This document shows positions 12,156-23,606 of a stretch of DNA of 64,000 nucleotides, in pieces. A program made the position numbers and the translations under genes. How positions within the stretch are numbered: the stretch's first letter is position 1; each line of letters opens with the position of its first letter. Origin of the DNA: Owenia fusiformis (Eukaryota > Annelida > Polychaeta > Sabellida > Oweniidae); contig CAIIXF020000010.1 in the NCBI GenBank assembly GCA_903813345.2, positions 24,946,425 to 25,010,424 of the forward strand. Reading direction: 5' to 3'. The notes under the pieces were generated by a model that made no database searches, was not told where the DNA came from, and saw only the letters and a list, made by a program, of their open reading frames with translations.

Positions 12156-13550
12156 TTATTATTCTTCTTCGGGAGTTTTTTCAGTAACTATGGGGTATCC
12201 AGTAAAGACCATAATACAGTTTATTTAGGTTCAGTATCTAGTTGGTGGGAAATTGGGTCAAATTTTTATCTAGGTCAAAGGTCAAGAACTAGGTCAAATC
12301 CAGTACTTTGTCACTTTTTTCGATTTTCTCGGTTGTCCTTCAATATTTTTGATCCGGGTTTTTTTCATTGTGTTCCTTATAAAAAAGTAGGAAACCTAGG
12401 GTCGATTTAGTTTTTTGATATCTCAAACCGATTTCGAGATATCGGTGTCCGAAAACGAGGTCCAAAAAAAATTTCTCCGAATCAAATGTCCAGGATATGA
12501 GTCTTATAGGAAATTTTCTCAGGATTCCGAATCTGAAAACGAAATTTAGATCAGACTTCCGGTTCTGAAGTTATGGCGTTTTGAAAGCTCAAAAATCGCT
12601 AAATTTTGAGCCCATGTTAAGTCAATGGGAAAAAAGATTTTTTGAAGTGAAAAATACGAAATATAGACTAAGTTCAGCTAAATATAATGAAAGCTTTTAA
12701 AAGAATGAGACCTCAAAAGCCATCTAGCTTTAAAATTTGGACACCAAAATGCCTAGGTCAAAATCTAGGTCAAATTCAAAGTTTTTTCTTATTTTTGCGA
12801 TTCTGACACTACACTTTAATTATATTCTTCGAAATTGTGTATACATGTAGCCAAGAGTGTGCTAATAGCGTTAGCCTTTTGCCGTCAGAAAGTATTTTGA
12901 CCCACTTTTGAGATATGGTGTCCGAGAAGTAGGTCAAAATAAAAAGTTCTCCAAATTTAACATTTGAGTTATGAATTAAGAATAGAATTTTCTCAGAAAT
13001 CCGAATCTGCAAACCAAATTTCGATCCGACTTCCGGTTCCGAAGTTATGGCGTGTCCAAAAAGTAGGTCAAAATTAAAATTCGCCAAATTTAATGTATGA
13101 GTTATGAATTAGGGGTAGAATTTTGTCAGGAATCCGAATGTTTAAATCAAATTTAGATCCGACTTCCAGTTCGGAAGTTATGGCGTTTTGAAATTTGGGA
13201 AAATCGATCTGATGGTATCCTGATAGAAAGTCAAGAGTAGAGAAGAAAATATTGAAAAATTCATCCATCCTTCCTATCTGATCCTATCCTATCCTTCCTT
13301 GGTATCCTTTCCTTCCTATCCTCTCCTATCATATCCTTTCTTCCTATTCTGTTCTATCCTATCCTTCTTTCTTATTCTATCCTATCGTTCCTTCCCATTC
13401 TATCCTATCCTACCTTCCTGTTTTATCCATCTATCTTGTTCTGGATGACTCAGCTTATTCTGGATGACTCGGCTTATTTTAGATGACTGGGCTTAAAAAA
13501 GTCTGGATCTGGAGTCTGAAATTGAACTTTGTTCAATTTCCCAAGTCTAG
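12156..13550 (+). mobile_element. Family D copy D4, headless
   Basis: It abuts the D3 tail and again lacks a head. Length is 1395 bp. Most differences from D3 are single bases or short indels in homopolymers and in the pyrimidine tract. The tail CTAG at 13550 is followed by TTTTTTTTAA. Confidence 0.7.
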
Positions 13551-14180
13551 TTTTTTTTAATTTATATTTTTAAAAAATGTCAAATCATTTTTCTATATCT
13601 TATTAGGGGTAATATGATAAATCAAATCGTATGGTTCTACAACTGTGCCAAGTTTGTTGCTTTCCTGAAAAAGCCGAACAAAAAAGGGGTTATATCTGGA
13701 CATCTGACTCCGCTAAAAGTTGTATGGCATTTCATAAGTGTAAAATTTGTTTTTGAAGCATTTTTCTAAAGCCATTTTGTAGGAAAAAAATGATGAAAAA
13801 ATGTTTAATCTTTTAATTTGAAGTATGACCTGAATCTATTGCAAACTTCATATTTGCACATCTTATGTGATATACCATTTGTGTCATATTGTGAAATTAT
13901 TTAATTTGCAATCGATTCAGGTCATAGTGTATTTTAGGTATTTTGTGAAAAACAATAGAAACCAATGGCCTCCATTGGAATCTGATGATATCCACATGTT
14001 AAGTCAATGGAACACATCCAATGTCAACTCAATACACTATTGCTTAACTTAATGACCTCAACCTCAGCCCATGTGGGTCCAAATGCTTAAATATTTTCCA
14101 AAGTATTATGTGACATTGTATTCTTTATGTTACACCTAAAAATCATTCAGTTCATGGGGAAATCATAATGGAGAGCGCAC

Positions 14181-14700
14181 AAGATCCTTTTATATGCTTA
14201 TGTCTAGGGATAAAGGAGCAATGCTGAAGAAGAGATTATTAGAGTGGCTAATAAATACCAAAATGGATGCCATTTTTCGTTAAAAAACGTAATTTTTGAT
14301 AACTCAAATACTACTTGAAGGATTTGGTTGCTGATGCCTAGGGACAAAGAAGCTACCCTGAAGAAGAGATTTTCAAAATGGCTGCTAAAATCAAAATGGC
14401 ATCCATTTTTCATAAAAAACGTAATCTTTGATAACTCAAATACTAGTCGACTGATTTGGTTCAAATTTTATACGCTGATGCCTAGGGACAAAGAAGCTAC
14501 CCTGAAGAAGAGATTTTCAAAATGGCTGCCATTTTTCGTAAAAAATGTAATCTTTGATAACTCAAATAGCAGTGAATGTATTTTTTAAAATTTTATATGC
14601 TGATGCCTAGGGACACAGTAGCTCTGTTCAAGAAAGATTTTCAAAATGCCGGCTGAATTTTAAAATGGCTGCCATTTTTCGCAAACTGTCTTAAGTCACA
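14181..14700 (+). repeat. Family C tandem repeat, right part of C2
   Basis: Four units continue the array broken at 7722, each with TGCCTAGGGACAAAG and CTTTGATAACTCAAATA. Short open frames across it on both strands are repeats of one another and not genes. Confidence 0.7.
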
Positions 14701-14804
14701 TCGGTAATCACTTAAATAAAGGATACATTAATTGGGGAAATATGATTGAGAAGTGAGCTGATTAGTACCATTAATCTAACTGGTCCCTAAAAATAAAAAA
14801 ATAA

Positions 14805-15086
14805 GGGGACACAATTGCTAAAGGTGAACCTCCAGATTTATTGGACTTTGATGTTGAAGACGAACAACCATCAACTAATAGTACTTGTATATAAACAATT
14901 CCACCTTTGGAGAAGAAATATAGAGCAGTGAAATGGATTGAAAGTATAATATCTATAACACCTGAAAAGAAAGCCGAGATCATTGATAATCTCAATCATC
15001 ACATACAGCCTAAGAAATTCCTCATTCAGAAAGAAAGAGAAAAAACAGCAATAAGTGATTTAAGTATCAAGGGGTTGCAAAAATAA
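14805..15086 (+). pseudogene. Coding-like frame with one internal stop, unidentified
   Basis: One frame reads about 28 codons, an in-frame TAA at 14892-14894, then 63 more codons to TAA at 15084-15086. The residues look protein-like rather than random AT translation: GEPPDLLDFDVEDEQPS before the stop, and a charged, helix-forming segment (KYRAVKWIESIISITPEKK) after it. I do not recognise the family. It could be a decayed transposon ORF, a processed pseudogene or chance. No splice sites are obvious. Confidence 0.3.
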
Positions 15087-15775
15087 TTCCAATGTTCAGA
15101 AATGTTAATTGCTTCCCAATTTGAAATTAATTTTCACGTACAAATACGTCATTCTATTCAGGCTCTGCATTTCACAAAGTACTTATTTTAATCGAAACAT
15201 AAAATGATTCATCGTGATAAACAACAGAAAACTGAAAAGAATAAAGGGAAGAAAGTAACAGAAATTAGAATTAGAAAGATGTAATGAAAATGAATTGAAA
15301 GATACTTTACTATTTCCCAATCAGAGCATAAGTTCTCAATGTATAGTCAATCCCTAGAAAGAGTCTTCCCTTAAATAAGCACCATCCCCCAAGAACCTCT
15401 GTTATAAATGACTCTAATCAGAAAAACACAAAAAGTTCCCAAAACTGCATAAAATATAAGCATATGGCTGATAATAAGTGACTTATAACTGAGTAAAGTA
15501 AAGTTTTTACATTTTAACTGATGTGTTACATCCGAAATTAGATTCATTTTTGGTTCTGCACAAAATTATTACTATGCATTGGACCGTAAACTGCTACCAA
15601 TTTGTATTTCATTAAGTGGAGATAAGTCTTTTCCTTTCATAGAAAATATAAAAATGCTTTGAAAGCCAAAGAAACAAACTTATGAGAAACCAAAGTGCAA
15701 CAAATATTTGGCAAAAAAGGTTTCAAGATTTCAGTTTTTATTTTGTCTTATTATATATTATATTTTTATGTCACC
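15087..15775. other. Unassigned AT-rich stretch
   Basis: No repeat ends, hairpins or convincing frames are visible. It could be low-copy host sequence upstream of the TUBGCP4 exons. Confidence 0.35.
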
Positions 15776-17648
15776 ACCAAAAGTGGTGACATATTGTTAT
15801 GGTCTCCGTTTTTTTGCGACAGCGGTTGGTGTTTGGTGGTTGGCGGTTGGTGGTTGGAGGTTGGCGTCCAGCGTCTGTAACAATTTCTTACAACTTCATA
15901 TAACTTAACAAATACTGTTTAGACTGACTTCAATTTTTTTCTAAATCATCTACATGTTCTCAGAGGTTCAAATCTGACTTTAGATTTGACATTTGACCTT
16001 CAAGGACCTTCTCAAGGTCAAAAAAGGTCTTTTTTCAACTTGCTTCACATTGACTAAATTTTTTTTCAAAATCATCTACATGTTCTCAGAAATTCAAATC
16101 TGGCTTTAGATTTGACTTTAGATTTGACATTTGACCTTCAAATCTGACTTTAGATTTGACATTTGACCTTCAATGACCTTCTCAAGGTCAAAAAAGGTCA
16201 AAAAGGTCTGTTTTCAACTTGCTTCAAATTGACTAAATTTTTTTTTCAAAATCATCTACGTGTTCTCAGAAATTCAAATCTGACTTAAGATTTGACCTTC
16301 TCAAGGTCAAAAAAGGTCAAAAAGGTCTGTTTTCAACTTGCTTCAAATTGACTAAAAAAAATTTCAAAATCATCTACGTGTTCTCAGAAATTCAAATCTG
16401 ACTTTAGATTTGACTTAAGATTTGACATTTGACCTTCAATGATCTTCTCAAAGTCAAAAAAGGTCAAAAAGGTCTTTTTTCAACTTGCTTCAAATTGACT
16501 AAATTTTTTTTTCAAAATCATCTACATGTTCTCAGAAATTCATATCTGACTTTAGATTTGACATTTGACCTTCAATGACCTTCTCAAGGTCAAAAAAGGT
16601 CAAAAAGGTCTGTTTTCAACTTGCTTCAAATTGACTAAATTTTTTTTTCAAAATCATCTACGTGTTCTCAGAAATTCAAATCTGACTTAAGATTTGACAT
16701 TTGACCTTCTCAAGGTCAAAAAAGGTCAAAAAGGTCTGTTTTCAACTTGCTTCAAATTGACTAAAAAAAATTTTCAAAATCATCTACGTGTTCTCAGAAA
16801 TTCAAATCTGACTTTAGATTTGACTTAAGATTTGACATTTGACCTTCAATGACCTTCTCAAAGTCAAAAAAGGTCAAAAAGGTCTTTTTTCAACTTGCTT
16901 CAAATTGACTAAATTTTTTTTTCAAAATCATCTGCATGTTCTCAGAAATTCAAATCTGACTTTAGATTTGACATTTCACATTCAATGACCTTCTCAAAGT
17001 CAAAAAAGGTCAAAAAGGTCTTTTTTCAACTTGCTTCAAATTGACTAAATTTTTTTTTCAAAATCATCTACATGTTCTCAGAAATTCAAATCTGACTTTA
17101 GATTTGACATTTGACCTTCAATGACCTTCTCAATGTCAAAAAAGGTCAAAAAGGTATTTTTTCATCTTGCTTCAAATTGACTAATTTTTTTTTTCAAAAT
17201 CATCTACATGTTCTCACAAATTCAAATATGACTTTAGATTTGACATTTGACCTTCAATGACCTTCTCAAGGTAAAAAAAGGTAAAAAAGGTCTTTTTCAA
17301 CTAGCTTCAAATTGACTAATTTTTTTTTCAAAATCATCTACATGTTCTCAGAAATTCAAATCTGACTTTAGATTTGACATTTGACCTTTAATGACCTTCT
17401 CAAGGTCAAAAAAGGTCAAAAAGGTCTGTTTTCAACTTGCTTCAAATTGACCAAATTTTTTTTTCAAAATCATCTACATCTTTTCAGAAGTTCAAATTTG
17501 ACTTTACAAGTTCTCAGAAGTTCAAATCTGACTTTAGATTTGACCTTTGACCTTCAATGACCTTCTCAAGGTCAAAAGGTATTTTCCAACTTGCTTTAAA
17601 TTGACCAAATTGTTTAAGGTGGTGACATTTTGTCATGTTAATGCCTTG
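15776..17648 (+). mobile_element. Helentron-like family F copy F1 with 135-bp tandem core
   Basis: The head TTATGTCACCACC..GGTGGTGACATA is a hairpin followed by TATTGTTATGG. The core has about twelve units starting at CAACTTGCTTCAAATTGAC (16036, 16215, 16334, 16481, 16617, 16743, 16891, 17027, 17163, 17298, 17433, 17587). Spacing is 119-179 bp, mostly 135-136. The tail has GGTGGTGACATTTTGTCA, a small stem-loop, and ends CCTTG|TT. No protein is encoded. Confidence 0.75.
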
Positions 17649-18781
17649 TTAAAAAATACAATGATTTAAAAGATTTTCAAATGTCTAAATTTGACCCTGT
17701 TTGCAACATACTGATGCAGAATAGTGTGATTTGGCTGTATTTTGGATGCAAGGTGAATGATCACCATTCATACGTACGTCCGTACTTACGTCCATCTGTG
17801 CATCCGTCCGTCCAAAGTTTTTCCTGCAATGATACTTTAAAATCCTTCTGAAATTATCAAGGTAACATATTATTTTTTTTAAAAATACATTGATTTAATA
17901 GATTTTCTAATGTCTAAATTTGACCCTGTTTGCAACATACTGATGCAGAATAGTGTGATTTGGCTGTATTTAGGATGCAAGGTGAATGATCACCATTCAT
18001 ACGTACGTCCGTACTTACGTCCGTCTGTCCATCCGTCCATCTAGGCAATAACTGAAATACTGTTGGCCCGATTTTGTTCATATTTTGTAAACGTATATCC
18101 TATGGGGGTAGAAGTTCTGCTCGAAAGCCAATTTTCAAAATGGCTGCTCATTCAAAAATAGCGGCCATTTTAGTGCCGATATTACAGTAATTTAGGTATA
18201 ATATGTAAAACTGTAATAGTAATATGTTTTAAATACATTACAGTATATAGGACATTAATAAAGCAAGAAACGTAGATCTTAAAGAAGCACATGGCAGCCA
18301 TCTTGAAAAATGGCAGCCTTTAATCGCTATTTTAGGATTTTTTTTAACTCGAAAAATAGTGGAGCAATTTTGTTCATATTTTGTATGTGAATACTATAAG
18401 CATGGCAAACTGTCTAATGACACTTTTGGAAGAAGGCGGCCATTTTTCAAAATAACTCGAAAAGTAGCTGAGCGATTTTGTTCATATTTGGTATGTGAAT
18501 ACTATAAGCATGGCACACTGTCTTATGACACTTTTGGTAGTAGACGGCCATTTTCCAAAATGGCCACCATTTTATCCTATTTTACTATACCTCGAAAAGT
18601 AGTGGAGCGATTCTGTTTATAATTTGGTATGTGAATACTATAAGCATGGCACACTGTCTAATGACACTTGTGGTAGAAGGTGGTCATTTTGAAAAATAGC
18701 TGCCATTTTTTGCTATATACTTTGTAAAAATGCCAGCCATGGCTGTTTGATGGGATTTGCTACGCTTTGGCTGTTGTCTAG
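17649..18781 (+). mobile_element. Family B-type element B1 with duplicated 5' segment
   Basis: A segment of about 170 bp (AAATTTGACCCTGTTTGC through GGTGAATGATCACCATTCA and CGTACGTCCGTACTTACG) occurs twice, at about 17645-17815 and 17882-18050. Family B core units follow (TTGGTATGTGAATACTATAA). The tail is TGTTTGATGGGATTTGCTAC and ends GTCTAG|TT at 18781. The head hairpin (TGAATGATCACCATTCA) is not the usual B head, so this may be a chimera. Confidence 0.55.
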
Positions 18782-18820
18782 TTACAAAAAAATATTTTCA
18801 CAAATTTCCAGAAATTTAAG

Positions 18821-19351
18821 CACTGTTCCACAACTAGTTACTTTGACGGAACGTCAATGTAACAAAATGGATGAACTTCCTGGTTACAAGTTTTTTGTTT
18901 TCTCGATTTAAACCTACTTATAAGTCAAGTTGCAGATTAAAATTTGGCACGAAGCTAGAAAATATAGTTTAGTTTTAATAGTCCAGTTTTTAAGTTTCTT
19001 CGATTTGGAATTTGTTTTGTTAATGAACTTGCAATTCATATATTTAGCCCCTCGGTTTTGTTACTTAGACAAAAGTCCATTATACTACCAATGTATGTTA
19101 CTTTGACGACTTACGTCAATGTAACAAAAGCAATGGTCTAAATGCATGAATTACAGCTTTATTTAAAAATTAGATTTCAATCTGAGAGCATTTCTAAAAG
19201 CTAGACTATATTGTCTAACTTTGCCAAAATGATAATCCCCAACATGACTTAAACGTACATTAAAGTCGAGAAAATAAAAAATTTGTATCCAGGAAGTCCA
19301 TCCATTTTGTTACATTGATGTTCCATCAAAGTAACTAGTTGTGGAACAGTG
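18821..19351. mobile_element. Short DNA transposon (MITE) with about 60-90-bp TIRs
   Basis: Ends CACTGTTCCACAACTAGTTA (left) and its inverse at 19332-19351 are near perfect; similarity continues through AACAAAATGGATG and CTTCCTGG. Flanks read TTAAG and ATAAG, a possible 5-bp duplication with one change. The 531-bp interior encodes nothing. It sits about 100 bp upstream of a TUBGCP4 exon. Confidence 0.7.
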
Positions 19352-19452
19352 ATAAGCATAACATGTTGCAGTAGGCTACTTGGAGACCCTGGTATGAAAG
19401 CTGAACAATTTATTGTAATTCAAGTATTAATGACATTGTACATATTTTGCAG

Positions 19453-19569
19453 ATCTACCTTTGTATGTGTGACATTCTAGACATTTGTCATCAGTTTTGT
19501 GGCACAATCTCAAACTCTGATGCAGAGATATCAGCCACCACTGCTCAGCAGATAGACAACATAGCTAAG
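19453..19569 (+). CDS. TUBGCP4: TUBGCP4 internal coding exon (gamma-tubulin complex component 4)
   Basis: GCP4 is a structural subunit of the gamma-tubulin ring complex, which nucleates microtubules. This 117-bp exon is preceded by ACATATTTTGCAG and followed by GTAAAA. It has 39 open codons and is phase 0 at both ends. It encodes IYLCMCDILDICHQFCGTIS followed by an acidic, Ser/Thr-rich linker ending QQIDNIAK. From memory, human GCP4 has a closely similar C-terminal helix (NEILDLCHSFC) at this position. The next exon, 43448-43587, continues in phase and matches the following human segment, which makes the assignment strong. Preceding exons are not visible and may lie left of the window. No alignment was run. 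Confidence 0.82.
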
Positions 19570-19670
19570 GTAAAACTCATATTTTGAAATGAAACAAATA
19601 GACTTTTAGAGTCACAACAATAAATCCCTAGAATTGCACATACTAAATATAAAGCACCCTTTTATTATTA

Positions 19671-20905
19671 GCTCACATAGTGAGTTATTGCAATCTCTCA
19701 CTTGTCCATCCGTCTGTCTGTCTGTCCGTCTGTTCGTCCGTCCATCCATCTGTCAACATTTGGCCCGTTTTAAAACCTCTGTCAATAGGATTCCCATATT
19801 AAGTTATTTTTGTTAAACATCAATATAGAAAAAACCCCTATGACTCCTGGTTCAAAATCTCGCCTATTTTCATAATGGCTGCCATTTTTGTCTCTGTTCA
19901 TTTTTGTCTTTCGGACCATTTGTTTTAAAACCTCTGTTGATAAGATTCTCATTTTAAGTTATTTTTGTTCAACCTCAATAGAGGAAACCCCTATGACTAA
20001 TGGTTCAAAAGCTGGCCGGTTTTCAAAATGGTCGCCATTTTTGTATCGCAATATCCACTTTTGGACCATTTGATAGCTTTATAAATATTTTCAGGTGTCC
20101 TGCATTGTAAAAAAACATGTCACTGTAAAGAGTAGTTGTATGAAATAATTTCGTTACAAAAATTGGCAAAAAATTATATCAGTTTTTTTTATTTTCAGCC
20201 ATTTTAGTTAACATTAACTTGTCCATCTGTCTTGCGAAATTCACTTTTGGACCATTTGTTTTAAAACCTTTTTCGATAGGATTCCTGTTTAAAGTTATTT
20301 TTGTTCAACACCAATACAGAAAACCCCCCTATGACTCCTGGTTCAAAAGCTCACCTATTTTCAAAATGGCCACTATTTTCGTCTTGCAAAATTCACTTTT
20401 GGACCATTTGGTAGCTTTATGAATAATTTCAGGTGTCCTGCATAGTAAAAAGCCATGTCACTGTAAAGAGTAGTTGTATGAAATAATTCTGTTACAAAAA
20501 ATTATATCTGTTTTTTTTCAGCCATTTTAATTAACATTGATTTGTCCATTTGTCTCTCAGCGAGTCAACAATAGAAGCACGTTTTAAAACTGGGGCAATA
20601 AGATTCCTGTTTTAAATTATTTTTTGGTTCCTCTTTAATTCAGAAGTCCCTCCTGTTAGTCCAGTTTCAAAAGCTTGCCTATTTTCAAAATGGCTGCCAT
20701 TTTAGTTGTGGAAAATTTACTTTTTGTCAATTCAGTAGCTTTATAACTGATTTCAGGTGTTTTGCATTTTAAAAGAATTGGCAAAAATTTGTATCTGCTT
20801 TTTAGCTCATTTTTATTGTCTGCCATTTAGCCATTATTCACTTTTCTCTTTCTGAGCAATACCATGTGAGCCCAGTACCCAGGGTACTATTCATTTGACA
20901 AAGGT
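19671..20905 (+). mobile_element. Helentron-like family A copy A2 (in TUBGCP4 intron)
   Basis: The head TTAGCTCACATAGTGAG precedes a TCCGTCTGTCTGTCC microsatellite. Four core modules carry TTTTAAAACCTCTGT and TTTTCAAAATGG. The tail is CCATGTGAGCCCAGTACCC with GGGTACT as the stem partner. It begins about 100 bp after the exon donor site. Confidence 0.65.
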
Positions 20906-22142
20906 ATTATTAATACATATACTTTTGATATCTAACGAAGTGGTGTTGAAAAGTTCCCCCAGTGGATAATAGCAGGCCTTGGTAAATTCCTGTATGGTAG
21001 ATTGGCAGGTATGTATCATAAACAGCTATCAATATGGCTTTACTCAATAAGTCAACTGTGGAATTTTCTAATATTCACTGGGGGGTATCGTGATGCAACA
21101 ACACCGTGTTGTTGCATCAAGATGGCCAGACTTCCGGTGATAGATTTTCGTACGATATTTTGTTTTCCCAATTTAAACCCATTTCTGGGACGAGTTGCTC
21201 AATAATCATACACGTGCAGTTAGCTCATGATCTATATTTAAAAAAACTCTCATTAGTATGCATGTAGCATCATCAAGAAGCGAGAAATTCGCGGTTTTAA
21301 TTCCTCACTATTGATGCAACAACACCAAACCGAAGATGCAACAACACTCCTCTAGATTTAAGCAATGATGCAGCAACACCAATTAATAGTATAATTTCAG
21401 AAGACCATAAATCTCGATAGGAACAGATTTTTAAATGCTACTATTGCAACACCGGTCCATTACACATTGGCGTTCTTCTCAAGGCATTCAAAATACACGT
21501 CTTGCGGGCGAAGATTCTTTATATGTATTTTCAAAAGTTTATACTTTTAAATATAATAATGTACTGGAAGTTGTTCTATAACATAGTTCAATCGCCTTTA
21601 ACATGGCAAGCTAAAGTAACCCAATCTATTTTCATAAACCACCGTTCCATAGCTTGATGACCCTGACTCCAGTTAGTATCATTCAAAATGGTGGACAATC
21701 ATCTTTCGTTCTTGGTAAACATGACGAGCTATTGGAAATTATCTGTCATCCATCTGTGGAACAGTGATAAACTAGTAGATGTACGTTACCACTGTTTATC
21801 AAAATATAACTAAAACAGTTTAACTGTGACATTCGTGAGCTTATTGGAGAACATTTCACAAAGCATGTTGATGGGATGATTGCTTCATCTATGATATGAT
21901 ATGATATGATTCTTTGTTTCCTCCAATTTGGAGAGCCAGCGTGTAAAAACGTCTAATTGACTTTATTAGGGAGGTGTAGTTACACGTTTTATGAAAATCT
22001 TGCACGGCGCACATGTAGAAGTATTGCTCTCTTTGGATTCGTTCTCTCCGACTGAGTAAAAAGGTAAACAAAAGTGATAGGATTTAGGGCCCAAAAAAGG
22101 TAAAATCCCAGATTCCCCCGGGCCCTCGGGGAATATCATATT

Positions 22143-22421
22143 TTATCCTATACTTAGTGTGCTTAATGTATAATAACATTAAAAATGAATTTCATATCTA
22201 ATTGGCAAAATGAATAACCGGAGGATATCGCCACGATATATTTCGGAAAACCAATATGCGGAGGATATCGTAACGATATTACTCTGGAAAATCCAATATG
22301 CGGAGGATATTGTGACGATATACTCCGCTTGTTGATTTCCCGCCAAATTAACTCTATTTGGCATGAAATTCATTTTCAATGTTATTATACATTTAGCACA
22401 CTCCTTGTAAGTGTAGGATAA
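22143..22421. mobile_element. Foldback MITE with internal tandem motif
   Basis: Arms of about 75 bp face each other (TTATCCTATACTTAGTGTGC left; inverse with AGTGTGCTAAATG right). The loop carries three copies of GCGGAGGATATCGTAACGAT with variations. It is nested in the element at 21076-23514. Nothing is encoded. Confidence 0.65.
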
Positions 22422-22514
22422 TGAGAACATACTATTTTTTAGAATATCATTTTAATCTACTCGGTGATATTGATATATGCACTCATTCGCTTTGCTCTCT
22501 CGTGCAGATATCAA

Positions 22515-22730
22515 TATCACCTCCACTGGCGGATCTGGAGGGGGGGGCTTTTGGCCTGCCCCCCCCCCCCCCGGTGGGCTCAGAAAAAATTGCACCAAAA
22601 ATGGCCTTAAGGCCCCAGAAAGTGGGCCTTTTTGGTCATTACTGGGCCTTTTAGGGCCTTATTTTTTTAATTTCAGGCCAAATTTTGAAGAAAATGGGCC
22701 TCAAAATTTCTTTTTTTCCATTGTATAACT
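22515..22730 (+). repeat. G/C-homopolymer-rich transposon end
   Basis: CACTGGCGGATCTGGAGGGG opens a stretch with GGGGGGG and a run of C. It looks like one end of a DNA transposon. No inverse partner was found nearby, so it is probably a truncated copy. The two short open frames over it are G/C-run artefacts. Confidence 0.4.
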
Positions 22731-23606
22731 GCAATATCATTAAACTAACACTATTAAGAACGATGTACAACTCCTGGATAGCGAACTCAACTCCTGGTCA
22801 TCGTATACAACTTTTCAACTTGATATATGACGTCATACTTTGGGTGGGATAACCGGGGGATAACAAAGGATATACAACACAAAATGACTGATATCTTTTG
22901 TCTTTCCATAATTATATTAGTTCTTTGTAAACAATTTCCATACGGTAAATCAAGGGCATTTGATTTAGAAAATGTATAATCTTTATTTTTCAGATACAAT
23001 ATCAATGAGGTTGGCTCCCGGGGATTCAATACTTAGCCTATGTATTTAGTTTGTCCTGTATATCCTTTTAACTTTGATGAAGACAAATGCATTAAGAAAC
23101 CAAACAAAATACGTTTCATTCATGGACCACTGACTTGAAACGAGTTTTATTCATGTCCCGACCAACACCTAAAAACAGTTTCTCTTGGTATTCAATGAAA
23201 CATTATATTGGCGTTTTTGCATCAGCACATTGGTGTTGTTGCATCATCGATAATAAACAGAGTGGTGTTGTTGCATCAATAGTGAGGAATTAAAACCGCG
23301 AATATATCGCTTCTTGATGATGCTACATGTATAATAATGACAGTTTTTTAAAATATAGATCATGCGCTAACTGCACATGTATGATTATTGAGCAACTCGT
23401 CCTAGAAATGGGTTTAAATTGGGAAAACAAAATATCGTACGAAAATCTATCACCGGAAGTGTGGCCATCTTGATGCAACAACACGGTGTTGTTGCATCAC
23501 GATACCCCCCAGTGAATATTGCAGATTTATTTGGTTAATATGTTGTTTCTAAAAAAGCAACAAAAACAAACAGGTACATTTCTAAAAAAAATTATTTTTT
23601 AATATA

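Larger units (their letters stand above)
7723..14180. mobile_element. Inverted-repeat element (GTGCGCTCTCCATT ends) carrying a D array
   Basis: The left end is GTGCGCTCTCCATT then CCCCATGAA; the right end (14149-14180) is the inverse. Both ends meet family C sequence, showing insertion into a C unit. A target duplication is uncertain (CAAGGAAAT versus CAAGATCCT). Inside lie the inverted pair 8001-8940, the D2-D4 array and a foldback at about 13824-13926 (GACCTGAATC..GATTCAGGTC). No transposase is recognisable. Confidence 0.5.
21076..23514. mobile_element. CACTGGGG-family DNA transposon, 2.4-kb copy
   Basis: Ends are CACTGGGGGGTATCGTGATG and its inverse; the terminal inverted repeats extend about 300 bp. 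Flanks are AATATT on both sides. Each TIR holds a terminal palindrome (ATGCAACAACA..TGTTGTTGCAT) and further inner copies of GATGCAACAACAC, likely transposase-binding repeats. The interior has a foldback element (22143-22421) and no transposase frame. Interior blocks match the larger copy at 44077-56311, so this is probably an internal deletion derivative. Confidence 0.8.

Noticed and set aside
11400-13268. Paired minus-strand frames of 64-92 codons that look like a conserved protein family
   Set aside because: They are repeated because D3 and D4 are duplicated repeats; they lack motifs, cross repeat modules and recur only where family D recurs.
15776-17648. Evenly spaced direct repeats considered as a CRISPR array
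   Set aside because: Units are 119-179 bp without unique spacers, in a eukaryotic transposon core.
22421-22728. Overlapping Pro/Gly-rich frames near 22.5 kb
   Set aside because: They translate the G and C homopolymers of a truncated transposon end.
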